A program made the translations under genes and the position numbers. A DNA stretch of 64,000 nt from JACVRW01 sp034664125 (GTDB lineage Bacteria; Actinomycetota; Thermoleophilia; Solirubrobacterales; Thermoleophilaceae): contig JAXDIG010000014.1 of NCBI GenBank assembly GCA_034664125.1, forward strand, positions 1 through 64,000, written 5' to 3'. Within the stretch, counting starts at the first letter, position 1. Each line of letters begins with the position of its first letter. This document shows, piece after piece, positions 42,977 to 52,480 of the stretch. A model generated the notes under the pieces. That model was given only the letters and a program-made list of their open reading frames with translations, searched no databases and was not told where the DNA came from.

Positions 42977-43369
42977 CACGCGGTTGCGGTCCCAGCGCTC
43001 GATCTCACAGCCGTTGCTCAGCTCGAAGCGGGCGTCCACGCGCCGGCCGCGCAGCTCGCCGCTGACGCGCGCCACGCCGGGGCCGCCGTAGATCTGGGTG
43101 CAGGCCGTTGCCGCCGGCACGGGCGCCAGCTGCTCCGCCGTCAGCCCGCCAAGCCGCCGGCACGCGGGCTCCGGCGCCTTCGGGCCGAGCTGCTCGCATT
43201 CGATCGTCCGCCGCCGCGCGGCGCCGTCCGCCCCGTCCGGCCGCACGATGACCGTGAGGCTGGCGGCGGGGTCGCCCCCGGACGCGCTCGGCTGGGCCGC
43301 GTCATCCCCGCCGCAGCCGGCGACGAGCACGGCGACGGCGCACGCGGCGGATATCCCCAGGCGGTTCAC
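42956..43369 (-). CDS. Lipoprotein with subtilisin-inhibitor-like domain
   Basis: 137 residues. Lipobox VLVAGCGGDD. The mature part has ECEQLGPKAPEPACRRLGGL, CTQIYGGPGVARVSGELRG and FELSNGCEIERW, a Cys and Gly pattern like Streptomyces subtilisin inhibitor (SSI)-type proteins. If correct it would be a membrane-tethered protease inhibitor; the reactive-site loop is not certain. Recognition is by pattern, not search. Confidence 0.65.
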   Translation of the reverse strand: MNRLGISAACAVAVLVAGCGGDDAAQPSASGGDPAASLTVIVRPDGADGAARRRTIECEQLGPKAPEPACRRLGGLTAEQLAPVPAATACTQIYGGPGVARVSGELRGRRVDARFELSNGCEIERWDRNRVLLGDAP

Positions 43370-43385
43370 ACCGGGAAGTGTGGCT

Positions 43386-43406
43386 GGCCGCGCCGACGGC
43401 GCGGCC
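43386..43406 (-). terminator. Hairpin downstream of lon
   Basis: Perfect 9-bp stem (43386-43394 with 43398-43406, GGCCGCGCC/GGCGCGGCC) and 3-nt loop, 15 bp beyond the lon stop and just before the lipoprotein gene on the same strand. Lacks a clear T-run. Confidence 0.45.
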
Positions 43407-43421
43407 GCCGTGCCGGCCGCT

Positions 43422-45704
<2,283 letters not shown>

Positions 45705-45717
45705 GTTGTTCTCCATA

Positions 45718-45732
45718 CTTACGGATCGTAAG
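45718..45732. promoter_or_regulatory. Palindrome upstream of lon
   Basis: CTTACGGATCGTAAG is a perfect palindrome around the central G-A-T (6-bp arms). It ends 13 bp before the preferred lon start, a good position for a repressor site. The sequence is not the HspR HAIR element, so the regulator is unknown. Confidence 0.5.
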
Positions 45733-45819
45733 CAAGTTTAGAGCACCGTCGAACGATCGTCTGCGCGCAGAGCGGGGTAGCTTTGCCCGGGCTGCACACC
45801 ACGATCGGGAGGTTGAGAG

Positions 45820-46251
45820 ATGCCGAAGCGCACGGCCGACGCACGCTGGGAAGGCTCGCTCCAGGAGGGCCAGGGAACGATGCGTATGGCGAGCGGCGCC
45901 TACGAGGGCGCGTACTCGTTCCAGTCGCGCTTCGAGGAGGGCGACGGCACGAACCCCGAGGAGCTGATCGCCGCCGCTCACGCCGGGTGCTTCTCGATGG
46001 CGCTCTCGGGCGACCTCGGGCGGGCTGGCCACGAGCCGGAGAGCGTGGAGACCACGGCCACCGTTCACATCGACAAGGTCGAGGGCGGCTTTGCGATCAA
46101 GCGCATCGAGCTGGACACGCGCGCTCGCGTGCCGGGCCTCGACGACGACGAGTTCCAGCGCATCGCCGAGGGCGCGAAGCAGAACTGCCCGGTGTCGAAG
46201 GCGCTGGCGGCGGTTGAGACGATCGAGCTGAACGCCGAGCTCGTCGAGTGA
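45820..46251 (+). CDS. osmC: OsmC family peroxiredoxin
   Basis: 143 residues. Two redox Cys in family context: IAAAHAGCFSMALSGDL and QNCPVSKALAAVETI; start MPKRTADARWEGSLQEGQG. OsmC proteins reduce organic hydroperoxides with thiol cofactors. Ribosome binding site GGGAGG 8 bp before ATG. Its stop overlaps the rpiA start. Confidence 0.93.
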   Translation: MPKRTADARWEGSLQEGQGTMRMASGAYEGAYSFQSRFEEGDGTNPEELIAAAHAGCFSMALSGDLGRAGHEPESVETTATVHIDKVEGGFAIKRIELDTRARVPGLDDDEFQRIAEGAKQNCPVSKALAAVETIELNAELVE

Positions 46252-46937
46252 GCGACCCGTCGGGCGTGGCCCGGGCCGCCGCGGCCGCGGCGGCGGTCGA
46301 GCTGGTCGAGCCGGGCATGACGATCGGGCTCGGGTCCGGGCGGGCGGTGTGGAAGGTGGTGGAGCTCCTGGGCGAGCGAGGGCAGCCGGTACGGGCGGCG
46401 GTGGCGTCGTCGCGCACCGACGAGCTGGCCCGTGAGGCGGGGATCGAGGTGGTCGAGCTCGATGGGACGCTGGGGCTCGACCTCGCCCTCGACGGCGCGG
46501 ACGAGGTGGACGGCCAGCTGCGCCTGATCAAGGGCGGCGGCGGGGCGCTGCTGCGGGAGAAGATCGTGATCTCGGCGGCGCGCCGGTTCGTGGTGGTTGC
46601 GGAGGCGTCGAAGCGGGTGGCCCGGCTGGGCGCGGATTTCAGGCTCCCCGTGGAGGTGGTGCGCTTCGGCTGGCGCGACACGCGCCGCCGGCTCGGCGGG
46701 CTGCTCCCGGACGCGGAGCAGCGGCTGCACGAGGACGGCGAGGCGTACGTGACCGACGAGGGCCACCTGATCCTGGACTGCGCCCTGCCGGCCGACTCGG
46801 CGGACCTGGAGGCGCTCGGCCGCGACGTGAAGCAGGTCCCCGGCGTGGTGGAGCACGGCCTGTTCATCGGGATGGCGGAGCGCGCGCTGCTGGGGCTGCC
46901 GGACGGGTCGGTCGAGGTGCTGGAACGGGGCGGCTAG
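46248..46937 (+). CDS. rpiA: Ribose-5-phosphate isomerase A
   Basis: 229 residues from GTG 46248. Family motifs: VEPGMTIGLGSGRAVWKVVE, VASSRTDELAREAGI, DLALDGADEVDGQLRLIKGGGGALLREKI (catalytic Asp/Lys/Glu region), SKRVARLG and PGVVEHGLFIGMAERALLG. Interconverts ribose-5-phosphate and ribulose-5-phosphate in the pentose phosphate pathway. Coupled to osmC; ends 4 bp into the convergent next gene. Confidence 0.95.
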   Translation: MSDPSGVARAAAAAAAVELVEPGMTIGLGSGRAVWKVVELLGERGQPVRAAVASSRTDELAREAGIEVVELDGTLGLDLALDGADEVDGQLRLIKGGGGALLREKIVISAARRFVVVAEASKRVARLGADFRLPVEVVRFGWRDTRRRLGGLLPDAEQRLHEDGEAYVTDEGHLILDCALPADSADLEALGRDVKQVPGVVEHGLFIGMAERALLGLPDGSVEVLERGG

Positions 46938-47698
46938 GGCCCGGGCTTGACCTTGCGCACCTGGCCGTCGGCGTACTCCAGCTCCAGCCGCGGCGGGCGT
47001 GGGCTGATCAGTGCCATCTCGTCGTCCTGGACGCCGTCGCCGCCGACGTCGACGTCGCGCTCGTCGACCCCGACGAAGAACCGCTGCGGCTCGCCGCCCG
47101 GCGCCCGGGGCGTCCACGGCTTGGTCAGCTCGGCCTCGACGGGCCCGCCCGGAAGGAGCAGGCGGACGGCGACCACATCGCCAGCCGCGTGGCCCGAGTA
47201 GGTCCTGTCTTCGGGGCTGCCCGACATGCCGGTCAGTACCACGCCGCGCCGCTCGAGCCGCCGAGTGAGGTCCGCGGGCTCGTAGCACCCGCCGAAGCTG
47301 CCGCGGACGCCCCTGTCACCGATGTCCTCGGCGGCCGCGGTGCACACACGCCGCGCCCGGCTGAGGTAGGCAAGTGCCATGCCGCCCTCGCCGCCGGTGA
47401 GGCCGGGTGCCGGCAGCGGGTCGCTGGCGCCGCCGGTCCCGGGGCGCAGGTCGAGGCCTCGGCCGCCATCTCCGCTTTCGACGGCGAGCAGCCTGTCGAC
47501 CGCCGGCACGCCGGTGCTGAAGCCGGTCAGCTCGCTCGCGGCCGCTCCCGCGGCCACCAGCAGCAGCGCCAGGGCCACCACCAGGGCCGCCCGCCGGCGA
47601 CGCCGGCGGCGCACGATGCGACCGCGAGCCGCGGCGACGAGCTGGAGACGGATCGCGGCGAGCGGATCGTCCGCGGTCAGGTGAGCCGTGTCGGTCAT
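46934..47698 (-). CDS. Membrane protein paired with ECF sigma factor (possible anti-sigma factor)
   Basis: 254 residues from ATG 47698, overlapping the sigma-factor stop (ATGA). A 35-residue cytoplasmic N-terminus ends in a basic run (GRIVRRRRRRRAA), then one TM (LVVALALLLVAAGAAA) and an extracytoplasmic domain with two Cys. The position directly after an ECF sigma gene and the single-TM topology are those of anti-sigma factors, but no zinc-binding ZAS motif (HxxxCxxC) is visible, so this is inference. Confidence 0.7.
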   Translation of the reverse strand: MTDTAHLTADDPLAAIRLQLVAAARGRIVRRRRRRRAALVVALALLLVAAGAAASELTGFSTGVPAVDRLLAVESGDGGRGLDLRPGTGGASDPLPAPGLTGGEGGMALAYLSRARRVCTAAAEDIGDRGVRGSFGGCYEPADLTRRLERRGVVLTGMSGSPEDRTYSGHAAGDVVAVRLLLPGGPVEAELTKPWTPRAPGGEPQRFFVGVDERDVDVGGDGVQDDEMALISPRPPRLELEYADGQVRKVKPGP

Positions 47699-48255
47699 CG
47701 TCCCCTCCTCCTGAGCCGGGCGAGCTTCGCCAGCCCCCGGCTGACCCGCTGCCTGACGGCAGCTTCGGTGCTCCCGGTGGCCTCGGCGATCTCCGTGTAG
47801 TCGCGCTCCTCGATCACGCGGGCCGTCACGGCCTCCCGCTCTGCAGCCGACAGCTCCCCCATCCCGTTGACGTACGCGGAGGGCTCGGCGTCGAGCAGCT
47901 CCTCCACCCGCTCCAGCGCCTCGTCTGCAAACGCCAGCCGGGCCATCCCCAGGCGCCGCCGCGCCTTGTCCTCGACGGCGTTGCGGCGGCGCGTGGCGGC
48001 GAGCTTGTTGCGCGCGATGCCCATCAGCCATGCGCCCGCCGGGGCCTCGCCGGACCGGTACCGTCCGCTTGCCGCCAGAGCGGCGGCGAACACCTCGGCC
48101 GTCAGGTCGAGCGCCTGCTCGGTGTCGCGGCAGGCCCGCGCCAGAAAGCCCAGCACGACGCGGGCGTGGCGCTCATAGAACACACCAAACGCCTCGGGCT
48201 CCTCCGCCGCCAGGGCCAGCAGCTCGTCATCCGAGAGTCGCGCTAGCTCCTCCAC
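47695..48255 (-). CDS. ECF-type RNA polymerase sigma factor
   Basis: 186 residues. Region 2: EAFGVFYERHARVVLGFLARA, DLTAEVFAAALAASGRYR, GAWLMGIARNKLA; region 4: ELSAAEREAVTARVIEERDY followed by TEIAEATGSTEAAVRQRVSRG. Typical sigma-70 family group IV. Downstream membrane partner is coupled. Target promoters unknown. Confidence 0.9.
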   Translation of the reverse strand: MEELARLSDDELLALAAEEPEAFGVFYERHARVVLGFLARACRDTEQALDLTAEVFAAALAASGRYRSGEAPAGAWLMGIARNKLAATRRRNAVEDKARRRLGMARLAFADEALERVEELLDAEPSAYVNGMGELSAAEREAVTARVIEERDYTEIAEATGSTEAAVRQRVSRGLAKLARLRRRGR

Positions 48256-48342
48256 TACCTCCTATCTTCCAGCCGCCCGAAGTTTGTGACATGACCCTGA
48301 CCCCAACGTCGCGCATCTGGTGCAGACGGAGGCCCACCCCCG

Positions 48343-49050
48343 CTAGAACCCGCTTTCGTCCACGGCCGAGGTGCCGATGCGCTTGCGGTCCCCGGTCGGG
48401 CGGACCAGGAGGCGGACCTCGTGCGCGAAGTTGGCCGCGGCGGCCAGGTAGACGGCTTGCCGGGCGGTCACGCGCAGGGTGGCGAGGCTCGTGGCCTCCG
48501 TCGGACCCTCGGCGCTCGCGGCGGCGGTCTGCTCACCACTGGTGGGGCGCAAGGCCAGCAGCTGCACGTCCTCCAGCGCCACGAAGGTGTGGCCGCCTCC
48601 CTGCTCCCGCTGGACCGACACCAGCACATCCACACGCGTGCCGCCCTGAGCCCCCGCGAGCGCCCCGCCCCCCGCCACGGCCAGCTCCAGAGCACGCTCG
48701 CCTGGGCGCAGCGGTCCGGCCTCGCCGCGCGGGTCGGCCCCACCGATCATCCCCGCGGTGACGTAGGCGCCTGCCGCGACGGGAACGGCGACCCTGACCC
48801 CGACGAGCTCGCCGGGCGCGCCCAGCGCGTCCGGCGGCAGGTACCGCGCCGGTACTCGTCTGACTTCCAGGTCGGCGGGGCTCAGACGGTGGTCGCCGGC
48901 GAGCTCCCTCTTGGCGACAACCGTCTCGACGAGCGGTCCCACCGCCGCCTCGGTCCGGCGCTCGCGCTCGCGTACCTGCGAAGCCGCCAGGCCGCCGCAG
49001 ACGAGGGCAAAGCAGAGCAGGAGAAGCCCGCGCCGCCGCGTGGGCGTCAT
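48343..49050 (-). CDS. cpaB: CpaB/RcpC-like SAF-domain protein
   Basis: 235 residues. N-terminal TM (RRGLLLLCFALVCGGLAASQV) then a SAF domain (VVAKRELAGDHRLSPADLEVRRVP, GELVGVRVAVPVAAGAYVTAGM) and a DVLVSVQ-containing region as in Flp pilus assembly protein CpaB. That family helps secretion/assembly of Tad pili. Its neighbours here are a histidine kinase (4-bp overlap) and a broken response regulator; the core tad genes are about 28 kb away. Confidence 0.8.
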   Translation of the reverse strand: MTPTRRRGLLLLCFALVCGGLAASQVRERERRTEAAVGPLVETVVAKRELAGDHRLSPADLEVRRVPARYLPPDALGAPGELVGVRVAVPVAAGAYVTAGMIGGADPRGEAGPLRPGERALELAVAGGGALAGAQGGTRVDVLVSVQREQGGGHTFVALEDVQLLALRPTSGEQTAAASAEGPTEATSLATLRVTARQAVYLAAAANFAHEVRLLVRPTGDRKRIGTSAVDESGF

Positions 49051-49631
49051 GCCGCGCGGCGCCGGTCATCCCGCGAAGCGTCCAGCGGCGTCTCGGCCGG
49101 CAGCTCCACGACCGTGCGCGTGAAATCGCCTTCGCTCTCCACGCTCACCCGCCCGCCCAGCTCGCGCGCGGCACGCTTGGCGATGACGAGGCCTCGCCCG
49201 CGCCCCGACGCTTTCGCGTGGCCGCCCGCCGGCGCGAGCCGCCGGTTGCGGATCTCCAGGCGCAGCAAGCCACCCGCCGGCGGCAGGCTGCTCACCTCCA
49301 CCGGCCCCACCCCGTGCTCCGCCGCGTTCGCGATCACGTTGGCGAGCACCTGCGCGAGCCGGCCGGCCTCGAGCTCCGACGGCGGTGCCGGCCGCGCGCC
49401 GCGGGCCTCCGCGAGATCCGCCAGCGCGACCGTCATGCGGTCCAGCTCCAGGCGCAGCAGAGGGCTGAGCTCCCGCTCCCCCGCCAGCGCGATCGCCGTG
49501 GCCGCTCCGCGCAGCTCGTGCTCGGCGTCGGCAACGCGGGCGAGCCGCCGGTGCAGCGTCCACCCGGCCGCCAGCGCCAAGGACCACCCGGCCCAGCACA
49601 GCGCCACCGCCGCCACGCTCCACCAGCTCAC
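49047..49631 (-). CDS. Short membrane histidine kinase
   Basis: 194 residues. One N-terminal TM (VAAVALCWAGWSLALAAGW), a candidate phospho-acceptor His in VADAEHELRGAATAIALAGE, the N box QVLANVIANAAEHG and a G box SGRGRGLVIAKRAARELGG. There is no extracellular sensor domain, so it may sense via its membrane segment or a partner. Start overlaps the stop of the response-regulator C-terminal half, the usual kinase-regulator arrangement. Confidence 0.82.
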   Translation of the reverse strand: MSWWSVAAVALCWAGWSLALAAGWTLHRRLARVADAEHELRGAATAIALAGERELSPLLRLELDRMTVALADLAEARGARPAPPSELEAGRLAQVLANVIANAAEHGVGPVEVSSLPPAGGLLRLEIRNRRLAPAGGHAKASGRGRGLVIAKRAARELGGRVSVESEGDFTRTVVELPAETPLDASRDDRRRAA

Positions 49632-49980
49632 AGCGCCTCCGTCAGCTTGTAGCCCACCCCGCGCACGTTCACGACCCAGGGTCGCCCCGACGGGCGCAGC
49701 TTCTTGCGCAGCCGGCAGGCGTGCGCATCCAGCGTCCGGGTGTTGCCGGGTGAGAGGTAACCCCAGACGTCGCGCAGTAGCTCCTGCTTTCCATACACGC
49801 GCGTGGGCTGCTCCGCCAGCGCCTGCAGCAGCGCGAACTCCTTCGCCGCCAGCTCGATGCGCCGGCCGGCCAGCCGCACGGCGCGCGTGGAGGGATCCAA
49901 AGTGAGCTCACCCACCCGCACCACCCCGCGCGTACGCCGCCCCTCCGCGCGGCGCAGCACCGCGCGCACGCGCGCCAGCA
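49628..49980 (-). pseudogene. Response regulator, C-terminal winged-helix half (split by transposon)
   Basis: Codes for the OmpR/PhoB effector domain, VGELTLDPSTRAVRLAGRRI, LAAKEFALLQALAEQPTRVY, RTLDAHACRLRKKLRP and VVNVRGVGYKLTEAL. The receiver domain is missing here; it is encoded at 63402-63813 on the same strand. A GTG created at the element junction (49981-49979) might allow translation of a lone DNA-binding domain. See the element entry for reconstruction. Confidence 0.93.
49977..49980. repeat. Target-site duplication, left copy (AGCA)
   Basis: AGCA immediately outside the left terminal inverted repeat, matching AGCA at 63398-63401 outside the right one. Confidence 0.85.
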
Positions 49981-49998
49981 CGGCCCAATTTCATAAGT
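49981..49998. repeat. Left terminal inverted repeat
   Basis: CGGCCCAATTTCATAAGT, an exact inverted copy of 63380-63397. The stretch TTTCATAAGTC also matches an extra internal copy near the right end (63355-63366 inverted). Confidence 0.92.
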
Positions 49999-50150
49999 CT
50001 TTGCCCTGCAAATGAGCACTTTTTCTCTAGTGTCATCTGACAATCCAGAGAATTCGCGCCGTTCTTGCTGTCAGCGCCGGCTCTTATCCATAGAAGCGCC
50101 TCAGGTTTGGCTTAGGTATGCCGTTTCAGGGCTTCTCCACGCCAAGATCG
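49999..50150. other. Left-end non-coding region of the element
   Basis: About 150 bp between the left inverted repeat and the stop of the first cargo gene; relatively AT-rich. I see no gene and no further clear repeat. Confidence 0.5.
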
Positions 50151-51161
50151 CTAACCACGGTTCTCGCGCTTTTTGCGCCCCCGGGGACCACCTCGGGCCG
50201 GCGGCAATCCTGTGCGCCCATCCGGCGTGATGAAGTGGTCCAGCGGCACTTCGAGCGCTATCGCCAGCCTTGCCATCGTCCAGAAATACGGCTCGGCCGC
50301 GATACCCGTTTCCAGTCGGTAAAGAGCGCCGTCAGCCAAGCTCGCCTTGATGCTCAGCTCCGAGCGCCTTAGATCCCTGGCCTTGCGCGCGTAGAAGATG
50401 CGCCGAGAAAGCAATTGAGGATCGGTCTGCCGGTCGTGTTCCTTCGGACTCGGTAACGGCTCGTCAGTGTGTTCTTGTGCTTCCGCTTCGGTTCTCGGTG
50501 CTTCCGCTTCGGTTCTCCGTGCTTCCTCGTCCGGTTTGGCCTCCTGCTCCTCAATGTCTTCGTGTCGCGCCAGGCGCAGGGCTTCGTTCCAAGAACGGCG
50601 ACGGACGATCGTGCTCGCCTTGACGAGCGGGCGCGCGCCCGGCTCCCGGCTGGCGTTCTGCTGCTCGGCCCAGGCGTCGTAGCGTTCCAGCTCGGGCGTT
50701 TCCGGTTCCTCGTCAAGCCATCGACGCAAGCCAAGAATGTGATCCTGAAACAGCTGATCCCGCCGAGCTGCCTGGCGACGTAGCTGGCGCTGGTGGAGAT
50801 TGACTCCAAGGGAATGACCGAGCCAGACCGTCTTGGCTGCTGGCCAGGACTTACCGAATGCTCCGGCGACCCTCGCCGCCCGCCAGCTCTCGCGCACATC
50901 AGGATCGACGGCATCAAACTGGCCCATCGTCAGCTCGCGTTTGCCGTCGTCATCAAGCCGAAGGTGCTCGGCTACTCGGTCCATCACACGACTGGCTTGC
51001 GCTCGGCGCTCGTTCTGCTGGTCAGCGACTGTCGGCGGCTGCGTCGCTGCAAGCGACTCTTGCAGCGCTTGATGAATTGCGATGCGATCGCGCTCGGCCA
51101 GATCGAGGATGCGACGCTTGAGATCATTGATCTCTCGTTCGTGGGCCGTCCTCGGGCGCAC
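50151..51161 (-). CDS. XRE-family regulator with HNH-associated-like module
   Basis: 336 residues. The C-terminus (about 255-325) is a Cro/C1-type HTH: SRRIFYARKARDLRRSELSI, ADGALYRLETGIAAEPYFW, MARLAIALEVPLDHFITP. The middle holds TPELERYDAWAEQQ and ASTIVRRRSWNEALRLARH, resembling the short repeats found with HNH/homing proteins and also present in the 223-residue protein at 60363. The N-terminus is charged and helical. A linker is built from a 21-bp tandem repeat (RTEAEAP twice). Probably regulates the divergent/adjacent nuclease-type genes; it lies 54 bp downstream of the PD-(D/E)xK gene on the same strand. Confidence 0.75.
   Translation of the reverse strand: MRPRTAHEREINDLKRRILDLAERDRIAIHQALQESLAATQPPTVADQQNERRAQASRVMDRVAEHLRLDDDGKRELTMGQFDAVDPDVRESWRAARVAGAFGKSWPAAKTVWLGHSLGVNLHQRQLRRQAARRDQLFQDHILGLRRWLDEEPETPELERYDAWAEQQNASREPGARPLVKASTIVRRRSWNEALRLARHEDIEEQEAKPDEEARRTEAEAPRTEAEAQEHTDEPLPSPKEHDRQTDPQLLSRRIFYARKARDLRRSELSIKASLADGALYRLETGIAAEPYFWTMARLAIALEVPLDHFITPDGRTGLPPARGGPRGRKKRENRG
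50478..50519. repeat. 21-bp tandem repeat (two copies) within the XRE gene
   Basis: Two units TGCTTCCGCTTCGGTTCTCG(G) and TGCTTCCGCTTCGGTTCTCC(G) differ at one base, followed by a partial third. Unit length keeps the frame and encodes an acidic linker repeat. Confidence 0.8.
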
Positions 51162-51215
51162 GCACTACAGGTTCGGTATCGCCCAGCTCTGGCCTGCCGT
51201 CTGGGCTAGCGCAGT

Positions 51216-52031
51216 TCAGACGAAGCGGCCCTCGCCTCGCACCATCTCGAACTGGCCCTCATCGCTCATTCGCCAGCGGTTGTCGTTCGGACCGTCGAAC
51301 CAGCTCTCCGGCAGCGGCACTGCCGTCTCGCTGATCGTGTCGATCACATCAACCCAGAAGTATTCTCCCTCCGGCAGCTCCCCCTGCTCGAAGGCACAGG
51401 CGAAGGCGTCCGCGATGCGCCCGGCTTGCTCGGGACGGCTCAGGTCACCCCAATCATCGGCCTCGCGCAACCGCTGGGAAATCTCGTCTTGCTTGTCCTG
51501 GCGATGGGCGCGGACTCGCATCAGCGCCACCGCACTCAGATACTGGTGGTCGTTGGTCAGCTTGCCGTCGCGGCCCAAGATCCACTGGCCGTCGCCGATC
51601 GCGCCGCCGGTCGTCGGGTCGATGGCCAAGGTGTAGGCCGCCGTCCCGTAAAGCGCTTCCACGACGTGATCGACAGACAGATCAACCGGAGCGCCCTCGG
51701 GATTGGCCAGGACGGCTACCAACGGCAAACCCTCAGCTGCCAACGGCTTCAGCGTCGCGGCCGCCTCGGCGACCTGGTTGCGGATCGGCCCGAAGACCTC
51801 CTTGTCGCCGGCCGAGATCGGCCGTCCTTGCCGCAGGCGCCGACCGAGCTTGGAGTTCGGGCTGAACTGCTTTACCTCGCAGGCGATCTGCTCTCCGGCC
51901 GTGTTGTGCGGAAGGAAGTCGGGCCGGCTCGTGATGCCTCGGTCGCTCAGATCCGGCTCGTGCTCACCGGGCACGTTGCCCTGATCGAGTAGGTATCGCG
52001 CGAACCAGTCGTCGGCTTCGGTCCTGGGCAC
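51216..52031 (-). CDS. PD-(D/E)xK nuclease-like protein
   Basis: 271 residues, function not firmly known. The N-terminal third contains GITSRPDFLPH (Asp38) followed by EQIACEVKQF (Glu52, Lys54), the spacing and context of the PD-(D/E)xK nuclease core, preceded by a DDWFARYLLDQG helix. The rest (VDHVVEALYGTAAYTLAID, GQWILGRDGKLTNDHQYLSAVAL) looks like the helical/strand part of restriction-type or RecB-like enzymes seen in defence loci. Divergent from the Cas2-like/OLD pair (88 bp between starts), suggesting shared control. Confidence 0.65.
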   Translation of the reverse strand: MPRTEADDWFARYLLDQGNVPGEHEPDLSDRGITSRPDFLPHNTAGEQIACEVKQFSPNSKLGRRLRQGRPISAGDKEVFGPIRNQVAEAAATLKPLAAEGLPLVAVLANPEGAPVDLSVDHVVEALYGTAAYTLAIDPTTGGAIGDGQWILGRDGKLTNDHQYLSAVALMRVRAHRQDKQDEISQRLREADDWGDLSRPEQAGRIADAFACAFEQGELPEGEYFWVDVIDTISETAVPLPESWFDGPNDNRWRMSDEGQFEMVRGEGRFV

Positions 52032-52119
52032 AGGCTCAGGCTAGATGTCCGTCCGGCGCGCTCGAAACCGCAAGGTCGCCGCCATTCCGTCTGAGGTCAG
52101 CTCTAAGTTTCGTCGGCTC

Positions 52120-52398
52120 ATGAGTTTCTTTCTCATCGCCTACGACTTGATTGGGAGCGATGAGTCTTCGGCTGATTACCGGCGGCTAATCGAGCACATC
52201 GAAGACCGCTACACCAACGTCAAGGTGCTCTATTCGACGTTCATTGTCAGCACGGATCTGACTCACGTCGATGTCCGCGACGACGTGGCCGATTACGTCG
52301 ATGACGACGACCGGCTCTTCGTCGCACAGCTGAGTGGAGCTTCGGCTTGGCACAACATCATTTGTCCAGATGACGCCCTCAAAGCATTCTTGCGCTGA
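52120..52398 (+). CDS. Cas2-fold protein (SinR/VapD-like), no CRISPR
   Basis: 92 residues from ATG 52120; an in-frame ATG at 52045 would add 25 residues not matching the family. MSFFLIAYDLIGSDESSADY is the first ferredoxin-like strand with the YDL signature; YSTFIVSTDLTHVDVRDDV and DRLFVAQLSGASAWHNI follow, as in small Cas2-like proteins annotated SinR family. Cas2 itself works with Cas1 in spacer capture and VapD is an RNase toxin; neither Cas1 nor a repeat array is present. Located 82 bp before the OLD-like gene on the same strand. Confidence 0.75.
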   Translation: MSFFLIAYDLIGSDESSADYRRLIEHIEDRYTNVKVLYSTFIVSTDLTHVDVRDDVADYVDDDDRLFVAQLSGASAWHNIICPDDALKAFLR

Positions 52399-52480
52399 GG
52401 TGCCTAAGCTGGCACGCGGCTCAGCCGTCGCCTAACTCGCCGGGCCGCTGAAGTAACTCATCAAGCAAGGAAGGTTGGGA

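Noticed and set aside
52045..52480. CRISPR-Cas remnant suggested by the Cas2-like protein
   Set aside because: No Cas1, no effector genes and no direct-repeat array nearby; the protein fits the stand-alone SinR/VapD-like Cas2-fold group better.
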